DNA from: Falsiroseomonas stagni DSM 19981
GTDB taxonomy: Bacteria; Pseudomonadota; Alphaproteobacteria; Acetobacterales; Acetobacteraceae
Reading direction: 5' to 3'
DNA length: 64,000 nucleotides
NCBI RefSeq assembly: GCF_900114315.1
Contig: NZ_FOSQ01000001.1
Span: 1,094,202-1,158,201 of the forward strand
In this document: positions 53,591-61,642 of the stretch, in pieces
Layout of the letters: the number at the start of each line of letters is the position of its first letter
Numbering within the stretch: the stretch's first letter is position 1
Made by a program: the position numbers and the translations under genes
Notes under the pieces: generated by a model
Seen by the model: the letters and a program-made list of their open reading frames with translations, nothing else
The model's database searches: none
What the model was told of the DNA's origin: nothing

Positions 53591-54567
53591 CACTCCCGGT
53601 TCTCGCGATCGCGCTGGGCGACCCCGCTGGCATCGGCCCCGAACTGGCGCTGAAGGCCGCGCTGCATCCGCGCACGCGCGACCTCTGCCGCCCGATCCTG
53701 GTCGGTGATCCCGGCGTCATCGCGCATCACGCCGCCACCGCCGGCATCACCGCCCGCCTGGTCGAACACGCCAGCGCGGACCACGCGGAAGCCGCGCCCG
53801 ACACGGTCGATGTCCTGCCCCGCCAGCACTTCGCGCCCGGTGAATTCACCCTCGGCAGCGTCACCGCCCAGAACGGCCGCGCCTCCCTCGACAGTGCAAG
53901 CGCCGCCATCGCCGCCGCCCGCGCCGGCCAGGTCCATGCCGTGCTCGCGGCCCCCATGAACCAGACGGCCATCGCCGCCGCCGGCATCGCCTTCGACGGC
54001 TACCCCACCTTCGTCGCGCGCGAATGCGGCATGGCGGAGGAAGACGTCTTCCTCATGCTCTGCTTCGACACCACGCGCATCGTCCACATCACCCTGCACG
54101 TCCCCGTCGCCCGCGCCCTGCAACTGCTGACGCAGGATCGCATCACCGCCGCCATCCTCGCCGCCGACACCGCCCTCAAGCGCCTCGGCATCCCAGCACC
54201 CCGTATCGCCGTCGGCGGCCTCAACCCCCATGCCGGCGAAGGCGGGTTGTTCGGCAGCGAAGACGACAGCATCACCACCCCCGCCATCGCCGCCGCCCGT
54301 GCCGCCGGCGCCACCGTGGACGGCCCCTTCGGCGCCGACACGATGTTCCACAAATCGGGCTACGACGCCTTCACCGTCATGCTGCACGACCAGGGGCACA
54401 TCGCCGCGAAAATGGTCGCCCCCCACCGCACCGCCGGCCTCACCATCGGCGCCCCCGTCCTGTTCTCCTCCGTCGCCCACGGCTCCGGCCACGACATCGC
54501 CGGCCGCGGCCAGGCGAACCCGACCGCCATGATCGAAGCGGTGGCGCGGCTGTGCGGGGCGGGGTGA
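53587..54567 (+). CDS. PdxA-like dehydrogenase (4-hydroxythreonine-4-phosphate / cis-dihydrodiol dehydrogenase family)
   Basis: 326 residues. IALGDPAGIGPELALKA is the PdxA opening. Metal-ligand histidines are expected in FDTTRIVHITLHVPV, FGADTMFHKSGYDAF and MLHDQGHIAAKM; GGLNPHAGEGGLFGSED is conserved. PdxA makes pyridoxine precursors, but in terephthalate clusters a homologue (TphB) dehydrogenates and decarboxylates the cis-dihydrodiol made by a Rieske dioxygenase. Location immediately after the Rieske ferredoxin favours the dihydrodiol role. Last gene of the plus-strand operon. Confidence 0.88.
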   Translation: MTLPVLAIALGDPAGIGPELALKAALHPRTRDLCRPILVGDPGVIAHHAATAGITARLVEHASADHAEAAPDTVDVLPRQHFAPGEFTLGSVTAQNGRASLDSASAAIAAARAGQVHAVLAAPMNQTAIAAAGIAFDGYPTFVARECGMAEEDVFLMLCFDTTRIVHITLHVPVARALQLLTQDRITAAILAADTALKRLGIPAPRIAVGGLNPHAGEGGLFGSEDDSITTPAIAAARAAGATVDGPFGADTMFHKSGYDAFTVMLHDQGHIAAKMVAPHRTAGLTIGAPVLFSSVAHGSGHDIAGRGQANPTAMIEAVARLCGAG

Positions 54568-54589
54568 CGGTGTTGGAAGCGTCGCGCGG

Positions 54590-54818
54590 GTAATCCTGGA
54601 GAGGGGCCGCCGGCCCCTCTCCAGGATTACCCGCCAGGGGCCAGCGGGCCCCTGGACCCCAGGCTTTGCATCGATGGGTGATGGGAGGGGCACGGCGTAT
54701 CCGCTTGTCCCACGGTCGTTCCGCGCCCCTCCCATCACCCATCGATTGAAGGGGGATCAAAGGGGCCGCTGCCCCTTTGCGGGGAAGGGGTACGGGGAAG
54801 GGGCGGAGCCCTTTCCCC
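54590..54818. repeat. Composite hairpin repeat region, copies D1 and D2
   Basis: This fills the 320-bp gene-free stretch before the LysR gene. A 19-bp perfect stem pairs 54590-54608 with 54612-54630. CCAGGGGCC (54634-54642) pairs with GGCCCCTGG (54647-54655) around AGCG, the complement of the CGCT loop in other copies, so D1 is inverted. A 22-bp perfect inverted repeat has arms at 54670-54691 and 54725-54746. CAAAGGGGC (54758-54766) pairs with GCCCCTTTG (54771-54779) around CGCT. A final stem pairs 54794-54804 with 54808-54818 around GGA, as in copy C. Confidence 0.8.
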
Positions 54819-54887
54819 GGGCCACCGACGCGACGCTGCCGACACCCTCGCCCCACCCCCGCATGGCCGTGCTACACGCTTCCGGTC

Positions 54888-55808
54888 ATGGCGATCGATT
54901 TCCTCGGGCTGGAGGCGTTCCTGTCGATTGCGGAGCGGGGTTCGTTCCGCAAGGCGGCGGCGCATCTCAACCTGTCGCAGACGGCCTTGTCCCATCGCAT
55001 CCGCAAGTTCGAGGAGGGGTTGGGCCTCAAGCTGCTGGCGCGCACCACCAGGCAGGTGACCTTGACGCCGGCGGGGCTGGACCTGGCGTCCCGCGCCCGC
55101 GCCCCGGTGGAGGCCTTGAATGCGGCGCTGGGCGAGTTGCGCGCCGGCGCCGGTTCCGCCCAGCAATCCGTGACGATCGGCTGCCTGCCGACGATCGCGG
55201 TGCATCACGTGCCGCGCCTGCTGGCCGATTTCTCCGCGGCCCATCCCGCCGTCACGGTGAAGGTCTTCGACAATTCCGCCAGCGAGATCGCGGAGCGGGT
55301 GGCGAGGGGGGAGGCCGAGTTCGGCATCACCATCGTCTCCGCCAATCGCTGGGACCTCGATATCGTGCCGCTGATGACGGAGGCTTTCGTCCTCGCCTGT
55401 CCCGCCGCGCATCCCTTCGCCCTGCGCCCGCACCTGGCCTGGTCGGACCTGGAGGGGCAGCCCCTGGTCCGCGTGGCGCCGCATACCGGCAACCGGGCCC
55501 TGCTGGATGAGGCGCTGGGCGCAAAGCGGGATGCGATGGATTGGCGGTATGAGGTCCAGCACCTGGCCACCGCGATCAGTATGGTGGAGGCTGGAATTGC
55601 CTTGGCCGTGGTGCCCCGCCTGGCGGTGGATGCCGCCGGCACCGCGGGGGTGGTGGCGGTGCCGTTGCGGGACCCGGCGGTGGTGCGGCGCCTCGGCGTG
55701 GTCTCCCGCCGCGGCGTGCCGCTGTCGCCGGCGGCGGAGGCGCTGCTGGCCCTGCTCCGCCAGCGCTTCAGGCCGGCCGCGCCGGCGCGCGCCCGGAAAA
55801 CCGCCTGA
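54888..55808 (+). CDS. LysR-family transcriptional regulator
   Basis: 306 residues. The N-terminal winged helix is FLGLEAFLSIAERGSFRKAA through LNLSQTALSHRIRKFEEGLG (about 5-48). The effector domain (about 95-300) is the periplasmic-binding-like fold with TIGCLPTIAVHHVPRLLADF and a C-terminal basic tail. It lies after the Rieske operon and ahead of the GalB/LigI operon on the same strand, so it may control either or both in response to an aromatic or heterocyclic acid. ATG 54888 gives the canonical LysR start. Confidence 0.92.
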   Translation: MAIDFLGLEAFLSIAERGSFRKAAAHLNLSQTALSHRIRKFEEGLGLKLLARTTRQVTLTPAGLDLASRARAPVEALNAALGELRAGAGSAQQSVTIGCLPTIAVHHVPRLLADFSAAHPAVTVKVFDNSASEIAERVARGEAEFGITIVSANRWDLDIVPLMTEAFVLACPAAHPFALRPHLAWSDLEGQPLVRVAPHTGNRALLDEALGAKRDAMDWRYEVQHLATAISMVEAGIALAVVPRLAVDAAGTAGVVAVPLRDPAVVRRLGVVSRRGVPLSPAAEALLALLRQRFRPAAPARARKTA

Positions 55809-55910
55809 CCCCATTCATGCACACCCCCGCATAATCCCACCGTTCTTTCCATTTGTCGCATGACGGGCCAGGCGCCATATGGCCGCCAATCGGACACCCA
55901 GGGGAAGCGC

Positions 55911-56627
55911 ATGCCCAAGACCGGATTTGTCGTCACCGCCCATCCCGGCGATTTCGTCTGGCGTGCGGGCGGGGCCATTGCCCTGCACGCGAAGCGCGGC
56001 TGGCGCGTGAAGATCCTCTGCCTGTCCTTCGGGGAGCGCGGCGAGAGCCAGTTCGCCTGGAAGGACCCCAACGCCACCCTCGAATCCGTCAAGGCCGCCC
56101 GCAAGGCGGAGGCCGAGGCCGCGGCCGCCGTGCTGGGCGCGGAGATCGAGTTCATGGATGCCGGCGACTACCCGCTGGTGACGACGCCGGCGATGATGGA
56201 CCGCGCCATCGACCTGTTCCGCGAACTGAACCCCGCCTGGGTCCTCACGCATTCCCTCAACGACCCATACAACCTGGACCACCCGGAGGCGACGCGCTTC
56301 GCCCAGGCCGCGCGCATCGTGGCGCAGGCGATGGGCCACAAGCCCGGCCCAGGCTACAGCTACGCCGCGCCCCCCGTCTTCCTGTTCGAGCCCCACCAGC
56401 CCGAGCAGTGCAACTTCCAGCCCAACGTCATCCTCAACATCGATGACGCCTGGGAGACCAAGCGCCGTGCCTTCGAATGCCTGCCCGCGCAGAAGCACCT
56501 CTGGGCCTATTACGAGCGGGTGGCGCTGAACCGCGGCATGCAGGGCGGCCGCAACTCCGGCAAGGCGATGGTGTATGGCGAGGCCTATCAGCGCCTCTTC
56601 CCGATGATCATGGACGAGCTGGCGTAA
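55911..56627 (+). CDS. galB: PIG-L family protein, probable 4-oxalomesaconate hydratase
   Basis: 238 residues. It resembles Pseudomonas GalB along its length: VVTAHPGDFVWRAGGAIALHA, CLSFGERGESQFAWK, HSLNDPYNLDHPEA, FEPHQPEQCNF and YYERVALNRG. GalB hydrates 4-oxalomesaconate to 4-carboxy-4-hydroxy-2-oxoadipate in the gallate / protocatechuate 4,5-cleavage pathway. The PIG-L AHPDDE motif is AHPGDF, a change in line with GalB-type divergence from deacetylases. ATG 55911 has GGGGAAG about 5 nt upstream. Together with the LigI-like lactonase at the operon's end it covers two consecutive steps. A true deacetylase is less likely. Confidence 0.82.
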   Translation: MPKTGFVVTAHPGDFVWRAGGAIALHAKRGWRVKILCLSFGERGESQFAWKDPNATLESVKAARKAEAEAAAAVLGAEIEFMDAGDYPLVTTPAMMDRAIDLFRELNPAWVLTHSLNDPYNLDHPEATRFAQAARIVAQAMGHKPGPGYSYAAPPVFLFEPHQPEQCNFQPNVILNIDDAWETKRRAFECLPAQKHLWAYYERVALNRGMQGGRNSGKAMVYGEAYQRLFPMIMDELA

Positions 56628-56632
56628 CCTCC

Positions 56633-57472
56633 GTGCAGGAGCTGCAAGGCTGGATCGGCCGTGCGCGGGAGGTGGCGGATGAGATGTGCGCCCCCGCCGC
56701 GCGGCGCATGGCCGCGATGCTGGACCAGGCGGCGCCGGACCTCTTGCCAGGTGCCGCGGTGCCGCCCTTCTGGATCGCGATCCTCTTCGACGATGCGCAG
56801 CCGCAATCGCGCCTCGGCGCCGACGGCCATCCCGAGAAGGGGGAGTTCCTGCCCCCGGTGCCGCTGCCGCGCCGGATGCTCGCCGGCCGGCGCATGACCT
56901 ACGCCTCGCCACTCCGCATCGGCCAGAAGCTGACGCGGCGTTCCGAGATCACCGCCATCACGTCGAAGGAGGGCCGCAGCGGCAGGCTCTGCTTCGTGAC
57001 GGTCCTGCACACCGTCATCGGCCCCGATGGCGTGGTGGCGACGGAGGAACAGGACATCGCCTACCGGGAAGCCTCGACCGGCGCGAGCGCGAAGCCCGAG
57101 GCGCCTGTCGCGAAGCCCGATGCCGTCTGGCGCGTTCCCTTCAACCCGGACCCCGTGCTGCTGTTCCGCTACTCCGCGCTCTGCTTCAACGGCCATCGCA
57201 TCCACTACGATGTGGATTATGCGCGGGATGCCGAAGGCTATGCCGGGCTTGTCGTGAATGGCGGGCTCAGCACCACCATGCTGCTCGATGCCGCGATGAA
57301 GCACGCATCCGGCACGCTTCGCGGTGCCGATATCCGCACCATGCGCCCGGTGATGTGCAACCGCCCCGCGACGCTGTGCGGCACCGCGCCCGATGAACAG
57401 GGCAACCGCACCCTCTGGGTGGAAGACGAGACCGGCGCCATGGCGCTGCGCATCCAGGCGAGGATTTCGTAA
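56633..57472 (+). CDS. MaoC / FAS1-like dehydratase (mesaconyl-CoA hydratase type)
   Basis: 279 residues from GTG 56633, 5 nt after the galB-like stop. The N-terminal half is a FAS1-like dehydratase hot-dog domain (PPFWIAILFDDAQPQSRLGADGHP; RRMTYASPLRIGQKLTRRSEI). The C-terminal half carries LLFRYSALCFNGHRIHYDVDYAR, where the Asn/His set matches hydratase active sites. The double hot-dog layout equals mesaconyl-C4-CoA / HTD2-type hydratases. With the adjacent CoA transferase it may process a branched or dicarboxylic acyl-CoA. Confidence 0.85.
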   Translation: MQELQGWIGRAREVADEMCAPAARRMAAMLDQAAPDLLPGAAVPPFWIAILFDDAQPQSRLGADGHPEKGEFLPPVPLPRRMLAGRRMTYASPLRIGQKLTRRSEITAITSKEGRSGRLCFVTVLHTVIGPDGVVATEEQDIAYREASTGASAKPEAPVAKPDAVWRVPFNPDPVLLFRYSALCFNGHRIHYDVDYARDAEGYAGLVVNGGLSTTMLLDAAMKHASGTLRGADIRTMRPVMCNRPATLCGTAPDEQGNRTLWVEDETGAMALRIQARIS

Positions 57473-57473
57473 G

Positions 57474-58688
57474 ATGCCAGGCCCGCTCGACGGACTTCGT
57501 GTCCTCGATCTTTCCTCGGTGGTCGTCGGCCCCGTCTGCACCGGCGTGCTGGCGGAACAGGGCGCGGAAATCATCAAGCTCGAAAGCCCGGAAGGCGACC
57601 TGCTGCGCAAGCTCGGCGGCAAGGGGCGCAATCCCGGCATGGCCGGCAAGTTCCTCAACTTCAACCGCGGCAAGCGGTCCATCTGCCTGGACCTGAAGCA
57701 CCCCCGCGCGAAGTCGGTGCTGCGCCGCATCGCGCTGCGCTGCGACATCCTGGTGACGAATATCCGCCCCGATGCGCAGAAGCGGCTCGGCGTCGATGCG
57801 GCCTCCATGGCGGAAGCCGCGCCGCGGCTCATCCACTGCTCCATCGTCGGCTTCGGCACCGATGGCCCCTACTCGGGAAAACCCGCCTACGACACCGTCA
57901 TCCAGGGCGTCTCCGGCGTCGCCAGCTGCTTCGAGGCCAGCACCGGCGAACCGCGCTACGTCCCCATGCTCGTCGCCGACCATGTCTGCGGGTTGATCGC
58001 CGCGCAGCAGATCGGCTTTGCGCTGTATCGGCGGGAGAAGACGGGCAGGGGCGAGAGCCTCGAAATCCCGATGTTCGAGAACATGGCCGGCTTCGTGCTG
58101 CAGGAGCATCTCGGCGCCATGTCCTTCCGCCCCGGCCTCGGCGTGCCGGGCGACCTGCGCGTGCTGAGCCCGGAAGCCCGTCCGCTCAGGACGGCTGATG
58201 GCTATATCTGCGTCTCCGCCAATACCGACGCCCAGGCGCATGGCTTCTTCGACGCCATCGACCGGCCGGAGCTCAAGACCGATCCGCGCTTCGCCACCGT
58301 CACGGCGCGCACCGCGAACACGAAGGATTACTTCGCGCTCCGCGCCACCGCGCTGACGGGCCGTCCCACATCCGAATGGCTGGACCTCTTCACCCGCTAC
58401 GACGTCCCCGCCATGCCCTACAACACCATCGAGAGCCTGCTGACGGACCCCCATCTGCGGGCAACCGGCATGGTGCGGGAGGAGGAGCACCCGACCGAGG
58501 GCCCGACCTTCGCGATCGGCGCGCCCAACAAGCTCTCCGGCGGCATGGCGCCGCCGCTGCCGGCCGCGCCGCGGCTCGGTGCCGATGGGCCCGCCATCCT
58601 CGAAGCGGCGGGGTTCTCCGCCGACGAGATCAACGAACTCGCGCAGCACGGCGCGCTGAAGACAATCCCGCGCGACACATCGCGCTGA
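57474..58688 (+). CDS. CaiB/BaiF family (class III) CoA transferase
   Basis: 404 residues. The opening PLDGLRVLDLSSVVVGPVCTGVLAEQGAEIIKLE (split here only to mark it) is typical of class III CoA transferases. RGKRSICLDLKHPRAKSVL and the catalytic aspartate region YVPMLVADHVCG near residue 167 follow. It moves CoA between carboxylic acids, probably dicarboxylates given the mesaconyl-CoA-hydratase-like neighbour. It starts 1 nt after that gene. The substrate pair is not deducible. Confidence 0.9.
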   Translation: MPGPLDGLRVLDLSSVVVGPVCTGVLAEQGAEIIKLESPEGDLLRKLGGKGRNPGMAGKFLNFNRGKRSICLDLKHPRAKSVLRRIALRCDILVTNIRPDAQKRLGVDAASMAEAAPRLIHCSIVGFGTDGPYSGKPAYDTVIQGVSGVASCFEASTGEPRYVPMLVADHVCGLIAAQQIGFALYRREKTGRGESLEIPMFENMAGFVLQEHLGAMSFRPGLGVPGDLRVLSPEARPLRTADGYICVSANTDAQAHGFFDAIDRPELKTDPRFATVTARTANTKDYFALRATALTGRPTSEWLDLFTRYDVPAMPYNTIESLLTDPHLRATGMVREEEHPTEGPTFAIGAPNKLSGGMAPPLPAAPRLGADGPAILEAAGFSADEINELAQHGALKTIPRDTSR

Positions 58689-58710
58689 AACAAACAACGG
58701 GAGAAACACC

Positions 58711-59685
58711 ATGAACCGCCGCACGCTTCTCACCGCCGCCACCGCGCTGCTCGCTGCGCCGCGCCTGGCCGTCGCGCAAGGCGCATGGCCGGAACGGCCC
58801 GTCCGCGTCATCGTGCCCTTCACCCCCGGCGGCACCACGGACATCCTGGGCCGCGCCATCGCGGCCGAACTCCAGGAAGTCTTCAACCAGCCCTTCGTGA
58901 TCGAGAATCGCGGCGGCGCCGGCGGCACGGTGGGGTCGGAAGTCGTGGCCCGCGCCGCGCCCGATGGCTACACGCTGATGATGGGCCATATCGGCACGCT
59001 GGCCGTGAACCCCTCCCTCTACCGCAACCTCAGCTTCGATCCGTCCACCTCCTTCGCCCCCATCGGGCTGATGGCGATCGTGCCGAACATCCTGGCGGTG
59101 AACCCGCGCAAGGTTCCCGCCAACAACGTGCAGGAACTCATCGCGCTGGCGAAGGCCCGGCCCGGGGCGCTCACCTACGGCTCCGGCGGCAACGGCTCCG
59201 CCGCCCATACCGCCATGGTCGCCTTCTGCCAGGCGACCGGCACGCAGATGGAGCACATCCCCTATCGCGGCACCGGCCCGATGATGAACGACCTCATCGC
59301 CGGCACCATCGACCTGACGCTGACCGGCGGCCCCGCCATCCTGCCCGCCGTGCGCAGCAATCTGGTGAAGGCGCTCGGCGTCTCCTCGCTCCGCCGCCTC
59401 TCCTCCGCGCAGGACATCCCGACCATCGCGGAACAGGGCGTCGCGGGCTTCGATGCGACGCAATGGTATGGCCTGGTCGCCCCCGCCGGCACGCCGCGAC
59501 CGATCATCGATCGCCTGAACGAAGCGCATAACCGCATCCTCAACGGCCCGCGCCTGCGTCCGCGGCTGGAAGGGGAGGGCGCCGACGCCGCCCCCGGCAC
59601 CCCCGAGGAATTCCGCGACCTCATCGCCCGCGAACGCACCCGCTGGGGTGAGCTGATCCGCGCCACCAACATGCGTCCGGACTGA
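58711..59685 (+). CDS. Bug/TctC-family substrate-binding protein
   Basis: 324 residues. The signal peptide (MNRRTLLTAATALLAAPRLAVA) precedes PERPVRVIVPFTPGGTTDILG, FVIENRGGAGGTVGSEVVAR and MMGHIGTLAVNPSLYRNLSF. HIPYRGTGPMMNDLIAGTI lies in the ligand region. Same length as, and very alike to, the Bug protein at 39168-40142, so a duplication between two operons is likely. It lies 22 bp after the CoA transferase with GGGAG upstream. Confidence 0.93.
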   Translation: MNRRTLLTAATALLAAPRLAVAQGAWPERPVRVIVPFTPGGTTDILGRAIAAELQEVFNQPFVIENRGGAGGTVGSEVVARAAPDGYTLMMGHIGTLAVNPSLYRNLSFDPSTSFAPIGLMAIVPNILAVNPRKVPANNVQELIALAKARPGALTYGSGGNGSAAHTAMVAFCQATGTQMEHIPYRGTGPMMNDLIAGTIDLTLTGGPAILPAVRSNLVKALGVSSLRRLSSAQDIPTIAEQGVAGFDATQWYGLVAPAGTPRPIIDRLNEAHNRILNGPRLRPRLEGEGADAAPGTPEEFRDLIARERTRWGELIRATNMRPD

Positions 59686-59714
59686 GCCACCAGAACGAAC
59701 AGGGAGAAGCGACA

Positions 59715-60674
59715 ATGACGATCCTCACCAGAAGGGGTGGCGCGCTGCTCGGCGCCGCCGCCCTCGCCACCGCCGCGCTGCCCCGCGGCGCGGCGGCGCA
59801 ACCCGCGCCGCTCGTCAATCCCGGCTTCCACCGCTTCAAGATCGGCGGCTTCACCGTCACGACCCTCTTCGATGGCACGGCCCGCCTGACGCTCGAAGGC
59901 TTCGTGGGCAATGCCCCGGTCGCCGAGGTCCAGGCCGTGCTGGCGAAAAGCTTCCTGCCGACCGACCACTACCTGACCCCCTACACCGTGACGGTGGTGG
60001 AGACGGGCACCGCCGTGGTGATGTTCGATGCCGGCACCGGCGGCCAGCTTTCCCCCCAGGCCGGGCGCATGGCGGCGAACATGGCGGCGGCGGGGCTCGA
60101 TCCCGCGCGCATCACCCATGTGGTCTTCACCCATTTCCACGGCGACCACATCACGGGCCTGACGACCGCGCAGAACCAGGCGGTCTTCCCGAATGCGGAG
60201 ATCGTGGTCCCCGCCGCGGAATGGCGCTTCTGGACCGATGCCTCCAACGAAGGCCCGGCGCCTGCGCGCCAGAAACCCAATTTCGCCAATACTGCCCGCC
60301 GCTTCGGCCCCTATCAGGGGAAGATCAGGCAGGTGCAGGAAGGCCAGGAAGCCGTGCCCGGCATCCGCGCCGTCTCCGCCTTCGGCCATTCCCCCGGCCA
60401 TACCTGCTGGCATGTCAGCGACGGCCCCGCGCAGCTCATGGTGCTGGGCGACATCACCCATCGCCCGGAACTCTTCGCACGCCGCCCCGAACTGCAGGTG
60501 ATGTTCGACTTCGATCCCACCACGGCGGTCGAGACGCGCAAGCGCATGCTGGACCGCGTGGCGACGGACCGAATCCACGTCACCGGCTACCATTTCCCCT
60601 TCCCCGCGCATGGCTTCATCGCGAAGGAAGGGCAGGGCTACCGCTACGTCCCCGCCGACTGGGCCGCCTCGTGA
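59715..60674 (+). CDS. Exported MBL-fold metallo-hydrolase
   Basis: 319 residues. The N-terminus LTRRGGALLGAAALATAALPRGAAA is a twin-arginine-like signal, suggesting periplasmic export, possibly folded via Tat. The metal motif HxHxDH is THFHGDHI near residues 136-141, with further ligands in GHSPGHTC, GDITH and TGYHFPFP. The general class is lactonase/quorum-quenching-like hydrolases; no substrate can be named. It is translationally linked to the following Bug gene (TGATG). Confidence 0.88.
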   Translation: MTILTRRGGALLGAAALATAALPRGAAAQPAPLVNPGFHRFKIGGFTVTTLFDGTARLTLEGFVGNAPVAEVQAVLAKSFLPTDHYLTPYTVTVVETGTAVVMFDAGTGGQLSPQAGRMAANMAAAGLDPARITHVVFTHFHGDHITGLTTAQNQAVFPNAEIVVPAAEWRFWTDASNEGPAPARQKPNFANTARRFGPYQGKIRQVQEGQEAVPGIRAVSAFGHSPGHTCWHVSDGPAQLMVLGDITHRPELFARRPELQVMFDFDPTTAVETRKRMLDRVATDRIHVTGYHFPFPAHGFIAKEGQGYRYVPADWAAS

Positions 60675-61642
60675 TGCGCCGCCGTCTCCTCCTCGGCACC
60701 GCGCTCGCGCTGCCCGTCATCGGCACTTCCCGGGCGCAGGCGGCCTGGCGGCCCGACCGCCCGATCCGCATGCTGGTGCCCTTCGCCGCCGGCGGGGTCG
60801 CGGACCTCACCGCCCGCGCGGTCGCCAGCCGCATCGCGGAACGGCTCGGCCAGCCCGTCGTCATCGACAACCGCCCGGGCGCCGGCGGCATCGTCGCCGG
60901 CCAGGCGCTGATGGGCCAGCCCGCCGATGGCCACACGCTGCTGGTCGCCAGCAACGGCACCGCCATCAGCCGCGCCTTGTTCCGCACGCTGCCCTTCGAC
61001 CCCCTGCGCGACTTTGCCCCGGTGGTGACGATGGGCGCCTTCCCCATCGCGGTGGTGAACGCGCCCAATTCGCCGGATGCCACCATCGCCGCGCTGCTGG
61101 CCCGTCTCCGCGCCAATCCCGGCCGTCTCAACATCGGCACCATCAGCGCGGGCAGCACGCAGAACCTCTCGGCGGAGCTGTTCAAGATCCGCAGCAACAC
61201 GCGGTTCGAGACCATCGCCTTCCCTGCCACGCCCCAGCTGATGACGGCGCTGCTGCGCGGCGACGTGGACGCGGCCTTCGAGATCACCGGCCCCATTGCC
61301 GGCCAGGTTTCTTCAGGTGCCATCCGCGTCCTGGCGACGACGGCCGCGACGCGCGCGCCCACGCTGCCCGACGTGCCCACCCTTATGGAAGCCGGCGTGC
61401 CCGACTATGATGTGGCAAGCTGGAACGCCATCGTCGCCCGCACCGGCACGCCGGCCGAGGCCATCGCCGCCATCAACGCGGCGGTGAATGAGGCGCTGTC
61501 CAGCGGCGACCTCCGCCAGGCCCTGACGCAGGTCGGCGTGGACCCTCGCGGTGGCACCGTCCAGGCCATGGGCCAGCTGCTGGCGGCCGATACCGCCCGC
61601 TGGGCCGAAGTGATCGAGAAGGCAGGAATCGAACGCCAGTGA
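60674..61642 (+). CDS. Bug/TctC-family substrate-binding protein
   Basis: 322 residues. Signal peptide MRRRLLLGTALALPVIGTSRAQA, then PDRPIRMLVPFAAGGVADLTAR, VVIDNRPGAGGIVAGQALM and QPADGHTLLVASNG. The ligand loop IAFPATPQLMTALLRGDVD lacks the common HVPYRG form. ATG 60674 overlaps the hydrolase stop by 1 nt, and the gene end overlaps the LigI-like GTG start, so three genes are translated as a chain. Confidence 0.93.
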   Translation: MRRRLLLGTALALPVIGTSRAQAAWRPDRPIRMLVPFAAGGVADLTARAVASRIAERLGQPVVIDNRPGAGGIVAGQALMGQPADGHTLLVASNGTAISRALFRTLPFDPLRDFAPVVTMGAFPIAVVNAPNSPDATIAALLARLRANPGRLNIGTISAGSTQNLSAELFKIRSNTRFETIAFPATPQLMTALLRGDVDAAFEITGPIAGQVSSGAIRVLATTAATRAPTLPDVPTLMEAGVPDYDVASWNAIVARTGTPAEAIAAINAAVNEALSSGDLRQALTQVGVDPRGGTVQAMGQLLAADTARWAEVIEKAGIERQ

